Assembly (NCBI GenBank): GCA_964450955.1
Contig: CAYVFI010000016.1
Span: forward strand, 70,218 to 134,217
Direction: 5' to 3'
DNA length: 64,000 nucleotides
DNA from: CAYNWT01 sp964450955
GTDB lineage: Bacteria; Planctomycetota; Planctomycetia; Planctomycetales; Planctomycetaceae
The translations under genes and the position numbers were made by a program. Below the pieces are notes generated by a model. It saw only the letters and a program-made list of their open reading frames with translations. It was not told the DNA's origin and made no database searches. How positions within the stretch are numbered: the stretch's first letter is position 1; every line of letters begins with the position of its first letter. Shown piece by piece: positions 62,069 through 64,000 of this stretch.

Positions 62069-63544
62069 TTACGCAAGGATCTGATCAATGACGCGTGTTT
62101 CTTCAACACCAGTGAGTCTTTGTTCCAGCCCCTGAAACGGGAATGTGAACTTGCGATCGTCGATGCCCATACAGTGCAGAATGGTCGCGTTCAGATCGTT
62201 CAAGTGCACCGGATTCTCTGTCACGTTGTAGCTGAAGTCGTCGGTCTCACCAAAAGTCGAACCGCGTTTAATACCGCCGCCGGCCATCCACATGCAGAAG
62301 TTTCGCGGGTGGTGATCGCGGCCGTACGTCTTGTTGTTAAGCGTGCCCTGCGAATACACCGTCCGGCCGAACTCACCACCAAACACAACCAGCGTATCAT
62401 CAAGCATGCCACGCTGCTTCAAATCTTTCATCAGCGCGGCGGTTGGTTGATCGACGTCGTTGCATTGGTTTCTTAGCGCGATGGGTAGGTTGCCGTGCTG
62501 GTCCCAGCCGCGGTGCAGAATCTGAACCACACGCGTGCCACGTTCAATCAGTCGCCGCGCCATGATGGCGCTGGATGCAAACGAACCCATCTTCTGCACG
62601 TCCGGGCCGTACATCTCAAGAGTCGCTTTGGACTCGCTGCTCAGGTCGGTGAGTTCCGGGACACTGGACTGCATTCGGAACGCCATTTCGTACTGCGCGA
62701 TGCGGGTCAGTGTTTCGGGGTCGCCGATGCGTTCGTAGTTTTTTTGGTTGAGCTGATTCAATGCATCCAGCATGCGGCGGCGATCGCCGGGAGCCACGCC
62801 GGGTGGGTTCTTGACATACAAAACGGGATCTCCAGTGCCCCGCAATGCAACACCATCGTACTTGCCGGGCAGGAACCCGCTGCTCCACATGCGCGTGAAC
62901 AACGCTTGAGCGTTACCCGACGACGGGAATCGTGGCGTGAACACAACAAACGCGGGCAGGTCGTTACTCTCGCAACCCAACCCATAACTTAGCCACGAAC
63001 CGAGGCTCGGTTTTCCGGAGACCTCACTGCCCGTCATCACGAATGTGCAGGCCGGGTCGTGGTTAATTGCTTCGGTGTTAACGGACTTGATCATCGTGAT
63101 CTCATCCGCGATATCGTGCATATGCGGCACAAGTTCGCTCATCCAAATCCCGCCCGAACCGTACTGCCTGAACTTGAACATACTGGGCGCGACGGGGAAC
63201 CGCTTTTGTCCGCTGGTCATCGTCGTGATGCGTTGTCCATTGCGAACGGACTCGGGAAGTTCTTTATTGAAGTAGTCTTTCAGCCCCGGTTTGTAGTCAA
63301 ACAAGTCCAACTGCGACGGCGCGCCGTTCATGTGCAGGTAGATGAGCCGTTTGGCCTTCGGCGCGAAGTGCGGGAAGCCAGGCAGCGGTGGGTGCATGAG
63401 CTTCGAACCGCCGGAACCCGCGGCCAGAGCGCTGTTTCCCATTAAGCCAGCCAGCGCAAGTCCGCCGACCTTCAGCCCCGCCCCTTCGAAGAAACGGCGG
63501 CGATTCATGTGGTGGTGATATTCGAATGCAGGATGCATGATCAT
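62069..63544 (-). CDS. DUF1501 family exported protein
   Basis: 491 residues. An N-terminal Tat-like signal (NRRRFFEGAGLKVGGLALAGL) is followed by DUF1501 hallmarks: KRLIYLHMNGAPSQLDLFDYKP, PHMHDIADEITMIKS, GKPSLGSWLSYGLG, LVVFGGEFGRT and GRDHHPRNFCMWMAGGGIK. DUF1501 proteins are a large sulfatase-like family expanded in planctomycetes, usually paired with a DUF1553/DUF1549 protein; the partner would lie to the right, outside the window. Two ATGs six bases apart (63544, 63538). Confidence 0.93.
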   Translation of the reverse strand: MIMHPAFEYHHHMNRRRFFEGAGLKVGGLALAGLMGNSALAAGSGGSKLMHPPLPGFPHFAPKAKRLIYLHMNGAPSQLDLFDYKPGLKDYFNKELPESVRNGQRITTMTSGQKRFPVAPSMFKFRQYGSGGIWMSELVPHMHDIADEITMIKSVNTEAINHDPACTFVMTGSEVSGKPSLGSWLSYGLGCESNDLPAFVVFTPRFPSSGNAQALFTRMWSSGFLPGKYDGVALRGTGDPVLYVKNPPGVAPGDRRRMLDALNQLNQKNYERIGDPETLTRIAQYEMAFRMQSSVPELTDLSSESKATLEMYGPDVQKMGSFASSAIMARRLIERGTRVVQILHRGWDQHGNLPIALRNQCNDVDQPTAALMKDLKQRGMLDDTLVVFGGEFGRTVYSQGTLNNKTYGRDHHPRNFCMWMAGGGIKRGSTFGETDDFSYNVTENPVHLNDLNATILHCMGIDDRKFTFPFQGLEQRLTGVEETRVIDQILA

Positions 63545-64000
63545 TGTCTCTCAAGCAGTCACCTCAACCCGCTTGCGGGAGAGGTCAGGCTCTCAGGCCC
63601 AGGAGAGGGCTTTGGAGTGAGGTTGTGTTTGTGGTCGCGAGTTTGGTTTTAGTGTTGGTTCTTGATGCGGGGTTCGGCATTCCGCGGTTCGATATTCGGA
63701 GTCACCGCTTGTTACCTGGAGATTCCTTGTTGGATGTTGGATATGCGTGTTCCCCTCTCCCGCGGCTGAGACCGCGACCTCTCCCGCAGGCGGGAGAGGT
63801 GACATGCTGTTTGACGGCCGGACATGGCAGTCGCTTTTACTTCGTCATTCGAAGTTCCTTGTTCGACATTCTGCGGTTCGACATTCTGCGGTTCGACATT
63901 CTGCGGTTCGACCTCCGGACGTCACCTCTTGTTACCTAAAGATTACTTGTTGGATGTTGGATATGCGTGTTCCCCTCTCCCGCGGCTGAGACCGCGACCT
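63545..64000. repeat. Non-coding direct and tandem repeats
   Basis: 63701-63780 and 63921-64000 are near-identical direct repeats (the last 60 bases differ at one position), spaced 220 bases and cut by the window edge. Between them lie three 15-base units GTTCGACATTCTGCG plus a partial fourth (63861-63912), and an 11-base-arm palindrome ACCTCTCCCGC/GCGGGAGAGGT (63777-63800). Open frames here are Arg/Phe-rich by-products of the repeats. Resembles dispersed intergenic repeats of planctomycetes. Confidence 0.8.

Overview
The window looks like a chromosome segment of a planctomycete (Pirellulales/Planctomycetales type). Evidence: a DUF1501 protein, a secreted repeat protein with an LEPR-XLL-like N-terminal motif, a large AsmA-like protein, dense two-component and hybrid kinase genes, mid-range GC, and dispersed palindromic repeats of the kind seen in this phylum. 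No rRNA, tRNA, IS element, phage gene or CRISPR array was recognised.

Region 1 (1-42 kb) is a dense accessory block for envelope, ionic and redox stress. It holds two 54-residue DUF1328 membrane proteins, small lipoproteins, PRC-barrel proteins, a DUF2383 protein, MscS channels, an AI-2E-family permease, a CNNM/CorC-like protein, a Na+/H+ antiporter with an RCK-like tail, CorA, a PP2C phosphatase, a Do/HtrA protease and a glycosidase-GT4-phosphodiesterase-Rho_N-TVP38 operon. It also holds two NtrC-type sigma-54 activators, each next to a histidine kinase, and csrA. The main observation here is that about fifteen genes or operons, on both strands, are preceded by -24/-12 sigma-54-type promoters (TGGCAC-N6-TGC or close variants, GG and GC exactly 12 bases apart), mostly 30-90 bases before the start codon. 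Seven sites are exact. The block reads as one sigma-54 regulon carrying its own activators.

Region 2 (42-49.5 kb, minus strand) is a tightly packed light-signalling operon: a CheB-CheR-PAS-kinase-receiver fusion, a heme oxygenase that would make biliverdin, a bacteriophytochrome kinase with the biliverdin-binding Cys, and a stand-alone receiver.

Region 3 (49.9-64 kb) is more ordinary: an AsmA-like protein, a Wza-like polysaccharide export lipoprotein, a quinone oxidoreductase, a hemerythrin-like protein, a membrane zinc peptidase, a TIM-barrel isomerase-like protein, a three-domain parvulin, DUF1015 and DUF1501. Its notable gene is a peroxiredoxin-like protein (57438-58085, minus strand) with an in-frame TGA exactly where the catalytic Cys of the CPYC motif belongs, followed by a hairpin placed like a bacterial SECIS element. 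It is best read as a selenoprotein. The window ends in non-coding direct and tandem repeats.
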